This document shows, in pieces, positions 51,063 through 58,254 of a stretch of 64,000 bases of DNA (its first letter is position 1; each line of letters starts with the position of its first letter). Both the position numbers and the translations under genes were made by a program. The stretch spans positions 248,001 to 312,000 of the forward strand of contig JADHVO010000004.1 in the NCBI GenBank assembly GCA_016783965.1, in the 5' to 3' direction. The DNA comes from Alphaproteobacteria bacterium. Lineage in GTDB: Bacteria > Pseudomonadota > Alphaproteobacteria > Micropepsales > Micropepsaceae. Under the pieces are notes generated by a model, which saw only the letters and a program-made list of their open reading frames with translations, had not been told where the DNA came from and did no database searches.

Positions 51063-51878
51063 TTACGTAGGTGGAGGTGCGTGCAGGTAGGATTCCACCA
51101 GCGATCCCGCGATCAGGCGCCAGCCGTCGACCAGGACGAAGAAGATCAGCTTGAACGGCAGGCTGATGATCACCGGCGGCAGCATCATCATGCCCATGCT
51201 CATCAGAATCGAGGCGACCGCCATGTCGATGATGAGGAAGGGGACGAAGATCAGGAAGCCGATCTCGAACGCGCGCTTGAGTTCGCTCAGCATGAAGGCG
51301 GGCGCGACGGTGGAGATGGCGACGTCGGCCGGATTATGGCTGGCTTTCGCGCCCGACATGTCCATGAACAGCTTCAGGTCGGACTGGCGCGTGTGGCCGA
51401 GCATGAACTTCTTCATCGGAACCGCGGCACGGTCCAGCGCCTGTTCCGTCGTGATCTGGTTGTTCGACAACGGCAAGATCGCCTGGTTGTAGGCGTCCTT
51501 CAGCGTCGGCGTCATCACGAACAGGGTGAGGAACAGCGACAGCGAGACGATCACGCTGTTGGGCGGGCTCTGTTGCAGGCCGAGCGCGGTGCGCAGCAGC
51601 GACAGCACGACGACCATGCGGGTGAAGCTGGTCATCATGATCAGGATCGACGGCGCGATCGACAGCACCGTGATCAGCGCGATGATCTGCATGATGCGGT
51701 CGGTGAAGAGACCGCCGCCGGAAAGATCGATGTTCACGCCGCTGCCCGGCGCGGTGGACGTGGCGCCGGTGGTCGACTGCACGATGGCGTTGGCCGCCGG
51801 CGACGCCGCTTCGGCCGCATGCGGCAGGATCAGCAGCGCCACAATGAGCGTGACAAGGATAAGGCCGAGCTTCTTCAT
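51063..51878 (-). CDS. fliP: Flagellar biosynthetic protein FliP
   Basis: A protein of 271 residues of the export gate in the flagellar basal body. It begins with a cleavable signal peptide (MKKLGLILVTLIVALLILPH), then four helices with the family motifs FTRMVVVLSLLRTALGLQQSP and MGMMMLPPVIISLPFKLIFF. FliP forms the gate core with FliQ and FliR, encoded in the divergent operon. Its ATG shares a base with the fliO stop. Confidence 0.97.
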   Translation of the reverse strand: MKKLGLILVTLIVALLILPHAAEAASPAANAIVQSTTGATSTAPGSGVNIDLSGGGLFTDRIMQIIALITVLSIAPSILIMMTSFTRMVVVLSLLRTALGLQQSPPNSVIVSLSLFLTLFVMTPTLKDAYNQAILPLSNNQITTEQALDRAAVPMKKFMLGHTRQSDLKLFMDMSGAKASHNPADVAISTVAPAFMLSELKRAFEIGFLIFVPFLIIDMAVASILMSMGMMMLPPVIISLPFKLIFFVLVDGWRLIAGSLVESYLHAPPPT

Positions 51879-52204
51879 TATCCGGCGGCCTCGGGCACCG
51901 CGAGCTGCGCCGTGATCGGCATCGGCTGCGCGGGAATGTTGGCCTCGATCACCGACGTGCCCTCGGGACCGGAGAGGATCAGGTGCTCGACATTGTCGCG
52001 GCGGACGATCAGCAGGCGCTGACGCGGTGCGATGCCGAGCGTCTCGACGATCTGTAAGCGGCGCGCCGCGACCGGTTTGACGAAAGAGCCGAGGCCGAAC
52101 TTGCGCGCGGCGACACCGGCGCCGCCGACGAGGCCGAGCACCAGAAGAAGGGCGCCGAAGTAGCGCGCGAAGTCCATAACATCCATGCGCGCATAAAGCG
52201 GCAT
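51878..52204 (-). CDS. fliO: Flagellar protein FliO
   Basis: A protein of up to 108 residues: one N-terminal helix (DFARYFGALLLVLGLVGGAG) and a cytoplasmic part with LQIVETLGIAPRQRLLIVRRD, the FliO pattern. FliO helps assemble FliP. Other starts at 52186 and 52177 are in frame. With 52204 a short AAGG lies close upstream; with 52177 the CtrA box at 52210-52224 would sit at a usual promoter distance. It heads fliO-fliP. Confidence 0.9.
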   Translation of the reverse strand: MPLYARMDVMDFARYFGALLLVLGLVGGAGVAARKFGLGSFVKPVAARRLQIVETLGIAPRQRLLIVRRDNVEHLILSGPEGTSVIEANIPAQPMPITAQLAVPEAAG

Positions 52205-52209
52205 CAACC

Positions 52210-52224
52210 TTAATCGGCAGTTAA
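52210..52224. promoter_or_regulatory. CtrA box A (TTAA-N7-TTAA)
   Basis: TTAATCGGCAGTTAA is an exact CtrA consensus (two TTAA 7 bp apart). It lies next to the fliO start in the gap between fliO-fliP and the flgB operon. Confidence 0.8.
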
Positions 52225-52263
52225 AGAGCGGAAGAAACTGCCCGGCAGAAAAGTCCGTTCTCG

Positions 52264-52278
52264 TTAAGCGCGGCTTAA
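52264..52278. promoter_or_regulatory. CtrA box B (TTAA-N7-TTAA)
   Basis: TTAAGCGCGGCTTAA, an exact CtrA consensus, ends 61 bp before the flgB ATG. This distance is typical of a CtrA-activated class II flagellar promoter with the box overlapping the -35 region. Confidence 0.82.
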
Positions 52279-52339
52279 TCGTTCGCGCTCATCCTCGCGT
52301 TTGTTAGGGCTAATTTTCGGTTAGCGGAGAAGAACCGCG

Positions 52340-52759
52340 ATGGCACTCGATCTCAGCAGCATGCCGCTGCTCTCCATGCTGAAGGAGCGCATGGGCTGGC
52401 TGTCTGCACGCCAGAACGTGCTGGCGCAGAACGTCGCGAACGCCGACACGCCGGGCTACACCGCGCGCGACCTGAAGCCGTTGAACTTCGAGGACATCCT
52501 CAAGGGCACGACGCGCAGTTCGGAATTCTCGCCCGGCCTCGCGACGACCGACGCGCGTCACATCTCGCTCAAGCCCACCAGCCAGGGTGGCGATTATGCC
52601 GACCAGAATTCGCCCGACGTCGAAGCCAATCCGACGGGCAACACCGTGTCTCTGGAGTCGGAGATGATCCGCGTCTCCGACACGCAGGCCGAGTACCAGG
52701 CAGCGAGCAACCTCTACGCCAAGGCCATCGACATGATGAAGACGGCCATCGGGCACTGA
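52340..52759 (+). CDS. flgB: Flagellar basal-body rod protein FlgB
   Basis: A protein of 139 residues, a proximal rod subunit exported through the flagellar system. It has the rod-protein N-terminal motif (LSARQNVLAQNVANADTPGY) and a C-terminal coiled-coil half (AEYQAASNLYAKAIDMMKTAI). The GAGAAG ribosome site precedes ATG 52340. It is the first gene of flgB-flgC-fliE-fliQ-fliR-flhB, behind two CtrA boxes. Confidence 0.97.
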   Translation: MALDLSSMPLLSMLKERMGWLSARQNVLAQNVANADTPGYTARDLKPLNFEDILKGTTRSSEFSPGLATTDARHISLKPTSQGGDYADQNSPDVEANPTGNTVSLESEMIRVSDTQAEYQAASNLYAKAIDMMKTAIGH

Positions 52760-52771
52760 AGGAGATAGACG

Positions 52772-53182
52772 ATGGATTTCACGACATCGCTCGTTGTCGC
52801 CGCGTCGGGCATGCGTGCCCAGACCGACCGCATGAAGATCATCGCGGAGAATATCGCCAACGCGAATTCGACTTCGGCCACGCCCGGCGGCGATCCCTAT
52901 CGCCGCAAGATCGCGACCATGTCGAGCGAGTTCGACCGCGAGCTGAACGCTACGCTGGTTACGCCGGGCAAGCCGATCGCCGACAACACCGAATTTCGCC
53001 TGCAATACGATCCCGGCAACCCGAACGCGGACGCCAAGGGCTACGTCAAGCTGCCGAACGTGAACTCCCTGGTTGAAATCATGGACATGCGGGAGGCGCA
53101 GCGTTCCTACGAAGCCGACCTCACCGTGATGGATGCGAGCAAGACGATGCTGTCGCGCACCGTCGACCTGCTGCGTAAGTGA
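52772..53182 (+). CDS. flgC: Flagellar basal-body rod protein FlgC
   Basis: A protein of 136 residues. It has the rod-protein start VVAASGMRAQTDRMKIIAEN with IANANS, and the C-terminal EIMDMREAQRSYEADLTVMD. It forms the proximal rod with FlgB and FliE. It follows flgB by 12 bp with a GGAG ribosome site. A palindromic repeat lies just after its stop. Confidence 0.97.
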   Translation: MDFTTSLVVAASGMRAQTDRMKIIAENIANANSTSATPGGDPYRRKIATMSSEFDRELNATLVTPGKPIADNTEFRLQYDPGNPNADAKGYVKLPNVNSLVEIMDMREAQRSYEADLTVMDASKTMLSRTVDLLRK

Positions 53183-53193
53183 CGCGAGGCGTC

Positions 53194-53213
53194 ATCCCCG
53201 CGAAGGCGGGGAT
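53194..53213. repeat. Small palindromic repeat ATCCCCGCGAAGGCGGGGAT
   Basis: A near-perfect palindrome of 20 bp, within the larger word GTCATCCCCGCGAAGGCGGGGATC. It lies in the 50-bp gap between flgC and fliE. The same word ends the large repeat at 62497-62591. Confidence 0.8.
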
Positions 53214-53232
53214 CAAGATGAAGGAATAGGTC

Positions 53233-53559
53233 ATGGCCCTCCCTGCTGCTGCTGCCACCGCCTACCAGGCGATCGCCAACATCGGAACATCCGCCGGCAC
53301 TGCCGGTTCGGCCGCCACCACAGGTGCGACGGGCGCCAATGCTTCCGACTTCTCGAACTTCCTGTCCAATGCCCTGCGGGACGGCATCGGCACGATGAAG
53401 CAGGGCGAGACGATGGCGGGCCGCCAGATCACCGGCCAGGCCAACATCGTCGACGTCGTGAGCGCGGTGAACCAGGCAGAAATCACGCTCGATACCGTGG
53501 TCGCGGTCCGCGACAAGGTCGTGTCGGCGTACCAATCCATCATGAACATGCCCATCTGA
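53233..53559 (+). CDS. fliE: Flagellar hook-basal body complex protein FliE
   Basis: A protein of 108 residues linking the MS ring to the rod. The Ala/Thr-rich N-terminus is followed by DFSNFLSNALRDGIGTMKQG and the C-terminal IVDVVSAVNQAEITLDTVVA, VRDKVVSAYQSIMNMPI typical of FliE. It lies between flgC and fliQ in the same run. Confidence 0.95.
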   Translation: MALPAAAATAYQAIANIGTSAGTAGSAATTGATGANASDFSNFLSNALRDGIGTMKQGETMAGRQITGQANIVDVVSAVNQAEITLDTVVAVRDKVVSAYQSIMNMPI

Positions 53560-53568
53560 GGAACAGAC

Positions 53569-53832
53569 ATGACACCGGCAGATTCCATCGACTTCGCGCG
53601 TTCCTCGATCCTCGTTCTGCTTGAGGTCATTACGCCGGCCATGCTGACCGCGCTGGTCGTCGGCCTGGGCATCGGCCTCCTCCAGGCGCTGACGCAGATC
53701 CAGGAGCAGACGCTGGTCTTCGTGCCGAAGATCGTGGCCGTGTTCATCGTCCTTCTCATCACCCTGCCCTTCGCAGGCGCGGCGATGAACGGGTTCATGG
53801 TCGACGTGGCGGCGCGCATCGCGGCCTATTAG
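53569..53832 (+). CDS. fliQ: Flagellar biosynthetic protein FliQ
   Basis: A protein of 87 residues with two helices and the family core PAMLTALVVGLGIGLLQALT followed by QIQEQTLVFVPKI. It is a part of the export gate with FliP and FliR. It follows fliE by 9 bp and precedes fliR by 2 bp. Confidence 0.97.
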   Translation: MTPADSIDFARSSILVLLEVITPAMLTALVVGLGIGLLQALTQIQEQTLVFVPKIVAVFIVLLITLPFAGAAMNGFMVDVAARIAAY

Positions 53833-53834
53833 CC

Positions 53835-54602
53835 GTGCTCCACATCCATCTCCCCGAGCTTTCCGGCATCCTCCTGACCTACGTGCTCGTGTTCGCGCGC
53901 GTGGGCACGATGATGATGCTGTTGCCGGCGATCGGCGAAGGCAGCATTCCGTCACGCGTGCGCCTGACGCTGGCACTGGCCGTCACCGTGGCGATGACAC
54001 CGACGGTACAGCACAACTATCCGCAGGCCGCGCCGGCGGGCGAGATGCAGCTCTTCCTGTGGGTGGCGCAGGAGGCAACGGCGGGTCTCCTGATCGGCGG
54101 CATGTCGCGCATCATCGTGGGTGCGCTGAGCACCGGCGGCTACCTGATCGCGACGCAGACGGGTCTCGCCTATGCGCAGACGGTCGATCCGACCCAGCAT
54201 GAACAGGGCGCGGTGATCGGCAACATGCTCTCGCTGCTGGGCGCGGTGCTGATCTTCTCCACGGACACGCATCACCTGGCGATCGGCGCGATCAGCGGCA
54301 GCTACAAGATGATCCCGCCGGGCGCGGCGCTGCCAACCGGCGACATGGCGGAGTTGACCATTCGGCTGACCTCGGCGTCGTTCGTGCTGGGCTTCCAGCT
54401 GGCGGCGCCCTTCCTGGTGTTCGGTTTCGCGCTGTATGCCGCGCTCGGCATCCTGGCGCGGCTGATGCCGCAGCTCCAGGTGTTCTTCGTCGCCATGCCG
54501 ATCAACATTCTGTTCGGCTTCGTGCTGCTGGCGTTGCTGCTCGGCTCGATGATGACACTGTTCCTGAACTTCTACGGCCAGCAGATGGCCCAGTTCCTGT
54601 GA
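53835..54602 (+). CDS. fliR: Flagellar biosynthetic protein FliR
   Basis: A protein of 255 residues with five or six helices, export-gate subunit. Family stretches: LTYVLVFARVGTMMMLLPAI near the start, GEGSIPSRVRLTLALAVTVA and a C-terminal MPINILFGFVLLALLLGSMM. GTG 53835 is the start, two bases after the fliQ stop. It is followed by flhB. Confidence 0.96.
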   Translation: MLHIHLPELSGILLTYVLVFARVGTMMMLLPAIGEGSIPSRVRLTLALAVTVAMTPTVQHNYPQAAPAGEMQLFLWVAQEATAGLLIGGMSRIIVGALSTGGYLIATQTGLAYAQTVDPTQHEQGAVIGNMLSLLGAVLIFSTDTHHLAIGAISGSYKMIPPGAALPTGDMAELTIRLTSASFVLGFQLAAPFLVFGFALYAALGILARLMPQLQVFFVAMPINILFGFVLLALLLGSMMTLFLNFYGQQMAQFL

Positions 54603-54611
54603 CGGTGACCC

Positions 54612-55688
54612 GTGGCTGACGATCGCGACCCATCACAACAGACCGAAGAGCCTACTTCCAAGCGCCTGGAACAGGCGCGCGAACACGGCGACATCGTCAA
54701 GTCACCGGAAGTCTCGGCTTTCGTTCTGCTGCTCGGCGCCACCGTCGCGATCATGATGTTCGGCGGCTCGACGCTGACGAAGCTGGCGAGCGCCATGCGC
54801 ATCTTCCTCGAGCAGCCGGACCAGATGGCGGTCGGGCCGAGCGACATCATGGGCATCGCGCGCTATGTCGCAATGTCAATGGGCACGATCCTGGGGCCGG
54901 TGTTTGCCGTGATGATCGCCGCGGCGCTGGCCGGCCATGTGCTTCAGAGCCGGCCGAGCTTCAGCATCGAGAAGATCATGCCGGACTTCTCGAAGCTCAA
55001 CATTTTCGCCGCCTTCGGCCGCATGTTCGGAATGGACGGCCTCCTCAACCTCGGCAAGGGGCTGCTCAAGATCGGCATCGTCGGCGTCGCGGTGTGGACG
55101 CAGATCTGGCCGGAACGGAACATGCTCGAAGGCGTCCTGCAGCAGACGCCGGACGATATCGTCTCCGATATGAGCCACCTGTTGTTCAAGGTGCTGATGG
55201 CGGCGCTGATCGCATTGGCTGTCATCGCGGCGGCCGACTATATCCTGCAACGCCAGCGCTGGCTGCAACGCAACCGGATGTCCAAGCAGGAGATCAAGGA
55301 AGAATACCGCCAGAACGAGGGCGACCCGCAGATCAAGGCGAAGATCCGTGCCATCCGCCAGGAACGCGCGAAGAAGCGCATGATTGCCGCGGTGCCGGGG
55401 GCGACCGTGATCATCACCAACCCGACGCACTATGCGGTGGCGCTCAAATACGAGAGCGGCAAGATGGCGGCGCCGATTTGCGTCGCCAAGGGCATCGACG
55501 CGCTGGCGCTCAAGATCCGCGAAGTAGCGAAGGAACACGAGGTGCCGATCGTGGAGAACCCCCCGCTGGCGCGCGCCCTGCACGCCACCGTCGAGGTCGA
55601 CGAGGTGATCCCGCAGGAGCACTTCAAGGCGGTAGCGCAGGTCATCGGCTACGTCATGCGCCTCACCGGCAAGATCAAGCCGAACTAG
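54612..55688 (+). CDS. flhB: Flagellar export apparatus protein FlhB
   Basis: A protein of 358 residues that sets the substrate switch of the export system. It starts with the polar DPSQQTEEPTSKRLEQAREH motif, has four helices to about residue 215, and a cytoplasmic domain with the autocleavage motif ITNPTHYAVALKY (Asn270-Pro-Thr-His). GTG 54612 is the start; an ACGGTGACC ribosome region overlaps the fliR stop. It ends the operon; the antiporter gene follows 43 bp later. Confidence 0.97.
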   Translation: MADDRDPSQQTEEPTSKRLEQAREHGDIVKSPEVSAFVLLLGATVAIMMFGGSTLTKLASAMRIFLEQPDQMAVGPSDIMGIARYVAMSMGTILGPVFAVMIAAALAGHVLQSRPSFSIEKIMPDFSKLNIFAAFGRMFGMDGLLNLGKGLLKIGIVGVAVWTQIWPERNMLEGVLQQTPDDIVSDMSHLLFKVLMAALIALAVIAAADYILQRQRWLQRNRMSKQEIKEEYRQNEGDPQIKAKIRAIRQERAKKRMIAAVPGATVIITNPTHYAVALKYESGKMAAPICVAKGIDALALKIREVAKEHEVPIVENPPLARALHATVEVDEVIPQEHFKAVAQVIGYVMRLTGKIKPN

Positions 55689-55731
55689 CACTTGCGTTCG
55701 CAGGCCGGCGCCCATAGAGGTCGGCGCGCCT

Positions 55732-56733
55732 ATGATCACTGCTTTCGCCCTCCTCCTTGGCGCCGCCGTCACGATTTATTTCTCGTGCGAGTTCTTCGTG
55801 AACGGCGTCGAGTGGGTGGGTCGGAAGCTGGGCGTCAGCCAGACCGCCACCGGCACCATCCTGGCAGCGTTCGGCACCGCCTTGCCCGAGAGCGTGGTGA
55901 CGCTGGTGGCCACCGCCTTCGGCAACAGCACGGCGTCGAAAGAGATCGGCATTGGTGCAGCATTGGGCGGGCCGCTGGCGCTGAGCACGGTCGCGTATGG
56001 TGTGGTGGGCATCGCCATGCTGGTGACGGCGCGCGCGACGGGACAGCACAACAATCCGGTGGTGCAGGTCGACGGGCAACGGCTTTCCCGCGACCAGGCG
56101 TGGTTTCTTGGCATCTTTGTGTTCAAGGTGGCGTTGGGCTTGATCGCGTTCGCGATCAAGCCGTGGCTGGGCCTCATGTTCCTGGGCGCCTACGCGATCT
56201 ACACCTGGTCAGAGCTCAACGAGTCCGGTGAAGCGGAAGAAGGCGACAGTGAGCCCCTCATCTTCCGGCCACGCGATTCCGACCCATCCCTGTGGTGGGC
56301 GTTGCTGCAAACGGGCATTGCCACCGTGGTGATCTTCGCGGCATCACGGCTGTTCGTGATGCAGCTGGAAACCGTCGGGCCGTTCCTGGGCCTGGCGCCG
56401 CAGGTCACCGCGCTGCTGCTCAGCCCCATTGCCACCGAGCTCCCGGAAACGATGAATGCCGTGATCTGGGTGCGCCAGAAGAAGGAGCGGCTGGCGCTCG
56501 CCAACATCAGCGGCGCCATGATGATCCAGGCGACGGTGCCAACCGCGTTCGGCCTGTTCTTCACGCCCTGGCTGTTCGATCGCGGTCTAACCATCGCCGG
56601 CGGCGTGACCATGCTGGCGGTGATCCTATTGTGGCTGATGTTCCGCAAGGGGCAGGTGCGCGCGCTACGGCTCGCAAACGTCGCGTGGTTGTACGGCGTG
56701 TTCGCGGTGCTCTTCGTCTTGTTCGTGCGCTAG
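55732..56733 (+). CDS. CaCA family sodium/calcium (or proton/calcium) antiporter
   Basis: A membrane protein of 333 residues with about ten helices. The alpha-1 repeat is TGTILAAFGTALPESVVTLV and the alpha-2 repeat LLLSPIATELPETMNAVIWV, both with the acidic residue of the ion site. A short acidic loop (ESGEAEEGDSEP) separates the halves. It exports calcium or exchanges it. Its stop overlaps that of the converging deacetylase gene by 4 bp. Confidence 0.9.
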   Translation: MITAFALLLGAAVTIYFSCEFFVNGVEWVGRKLGVSQTATGTILAAFGTALPESVVTLVATAFGNSTASKEIGIGAALGGPLALSTVAYGVVGIAMLVTARATGQHNNPVVQVDGQRLSRDQAWFLGIFVFKVALGLIAFAIKPWLGLMFLGAYAIYTWSELNESGEAEEGDSEPLIFRPRDSDPSLWWALLQTGIATVVIFAASRLFVMQLETVGPFLGLAPQVTALLLSPIATELPETMNAVIWVRQKKERLALANISGAMMIQATVPTAFGLFFTPWLFDRGLTIAGGVTMLAVILLWLMFRKGQVRALRLANVAWLYGVFAVLFVLFVR

Positions 56734-57635
56734 CGACAAAGCTTGCTGAAAGGCATCACCTGCGCCTTGCGGTCGGGATAGTCGCCGATGCCGCGGGCTT
56801 CCATCGCCTGCTCGAGCGACTCCGGCTGGCCGGGGAGACGGGGATCGGCGTCGGCCTTGTAGAAGGGATCGGCAAGGGCCTCTTCCAGTGTGATCAGCGT
56901 CACGCCGCGCTGGCGATAGAGCGCCATCAGGCTGGGCATCATGTGCGCATCGAAAGCGCCCAGATGCATCAGCAGCACATAGGGAATGTCGCGACCATAG
57001 AGCTGGTGCGACAGGTCGCGATAATAGTTCAGGCTGCTGTCGGCGGCGGCAGTCCAGGCGATCTCCATCTCGGCGATGGTCGCCGTGTCGTTCTTTGCGA
57101 CGCAGCGCGCATAGGGACCGTTCCACAGATAGTCGTCGAAGCTGAGGCTGACGGGCGCGATGCGATAGCCGTGCTCGGCCAGGAAGGCGCGCGCACTGTC
57201 GTGCTTCAGCACCGTATCGCCCTCGGCGAGATAGGGATAGCGCAGCAAGTGCCAGTCCTGCCCCGCCATCAGCGGGCCAAGGATGGGCTCGTTCCGGAGC
57301 GTATCCGTCTGCCAGGCGCTGAGCGGTTTGGCGCTCAGGTTCATGTGCGACCAGGTGTGGTTGCCGAGCGGGAAGCCGGCCGCGCGCCACAGCTTGAGCA
57401 CCGGCGCGGATGCAGGATCGTCCTCCAGCCGGATTCCATTGATGAAGCCGTAGACCGGCGGCGCGTTCGCCGCCTTCAGCGCGGCGATGATCTGCTCCGC
57501 GATCTGGACGCGCGTCGTGCCGCGCGGCAGCAGATCGTGCGACGGAAGGTCATCAAAGGTGATCGCGATGCGCGGCTCGGCGAGCGCGGGAAGGGTGAAG
57601 AGGCTGAACGCCACCGCAGCGAGAAGCTGTTTCAC
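56730..57635 (-). CDS. Polysaccharide deacetylase family protein (NodB-like), exported
   Basis: A protein of 301 residues with a signal peptide (KQLLAAVAFSLFTLPALA). The NodB domain has the TFDD motif RIAITFDDLPSHD and the metal-binding HTWSHMN (HxxxH), then DWHLLRYPYLAEGD, the third motif. It probably removes acetyl groups from a cell-wall or surface polysaccharide in the periplasm. GTG 57635 is the start and overlaps the stop of the decayed SGNH gene upstream. Confidence 0.88.
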   Translation of the reverse strand: MKQLLAAVAFSLFTLPALAEPRIAITFDDLPSHDLLPRGTTRVQIAEQIIAALKAANAPPVYGFINGIRLEDDPASAPVLKLWRAAGFPLGNHTWSHMNLSAKPLSAWQTDTLRNEPILGPLMAGQDWHLLRYPYLAEGDTVLKHDSARAFLAEHGYRIAPVSLSFDDYLWNGPYARCVAKNDTATIAEMEIAWTAAADSSLNYYRDLSHQLYGRDIPYVLLMHLGAFDAHMMPSLMALYRQRGVTLITLEEALADPFYKADADPRLPGQPESLEQAMEARGIGDYPDRKAQVMPFSKLCR

Positions 57636-58119
57636 TTGAACAGGCCTAAGGGAATCGAATCGGCCATTGCCTTATAGCCTGCCGGATCGGGATGCAGGTG
57701 GTCGCCGACGTCGTAGAGCCTGTTCATATAGCTGGGCGCGGCGGGATCGCGGATGACGGCGTCGAAGTCGATCACCGCGTCGAAATGGCCCGGCGCGCGG
57801 AGCCATGCGTTGACCGCCTGGCGATCCGCCTCGTTCTTCACATCCGGATGGTGATAGCCGCCCCCATGAACGGCAGGATAGTCGCCACCGTGGACGTTGT
57901 GGACGCGCAACGTCTTGCGGCCGATGGAGAGATGCACGACCTGGCGCAAGGTGGCGTCGGCTGGCAGTTCGCTGTGCGCCTCAGGGGTCTGCTGCGGCGT
58001 GGCCCAGCTTTCAACCCAGCGCATCGGCGCCGGCCGCGGCCCATGATGCTGCGTCGGTTTCGCCCGGCCGCGACGGTCAAAGCTAGGGCCACCGCCAACG
58101 CACCCCGAAATCGCAGCAT
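57632..58119 (-). pseudogene. Decayed SGNH/GDSL hydrolase gene (frameshift and internal deletion)
   Basis: A signal-peptide-like sequence begins at 58119 (MLRFRGALAVALALTVAAG), but the rest is in another frame: MRWVESWATPQQTPEAHSEL then LRQVVHLSIGRKTLRV, which are the start of SGNH hydrolases, jump directly to ADRQAVNAWLRAPGHFDAVI and DHLHPDPAGYKAMADSIPL, their end. The middle, including the GDS nucleophile motif, is absent (about 230 residues). One indel near 58063 and a large deletion seem likely. The overlap with the deacetylase start suggests an old operon. Confidence 0.6.
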
Positions 58120-58254
58120 GCGCGGCCCAAATGATTGATAACGCTACCATAGTGGTAGCCCAGCTTTGCGAAATATCAAAGCACGCGCGGCCTTCCCGGT
58201 ATTGGATCGCGGCCGTTCCCACCTTCCAGAAGTCCCCGGAGCGTCCAGCAAAAC

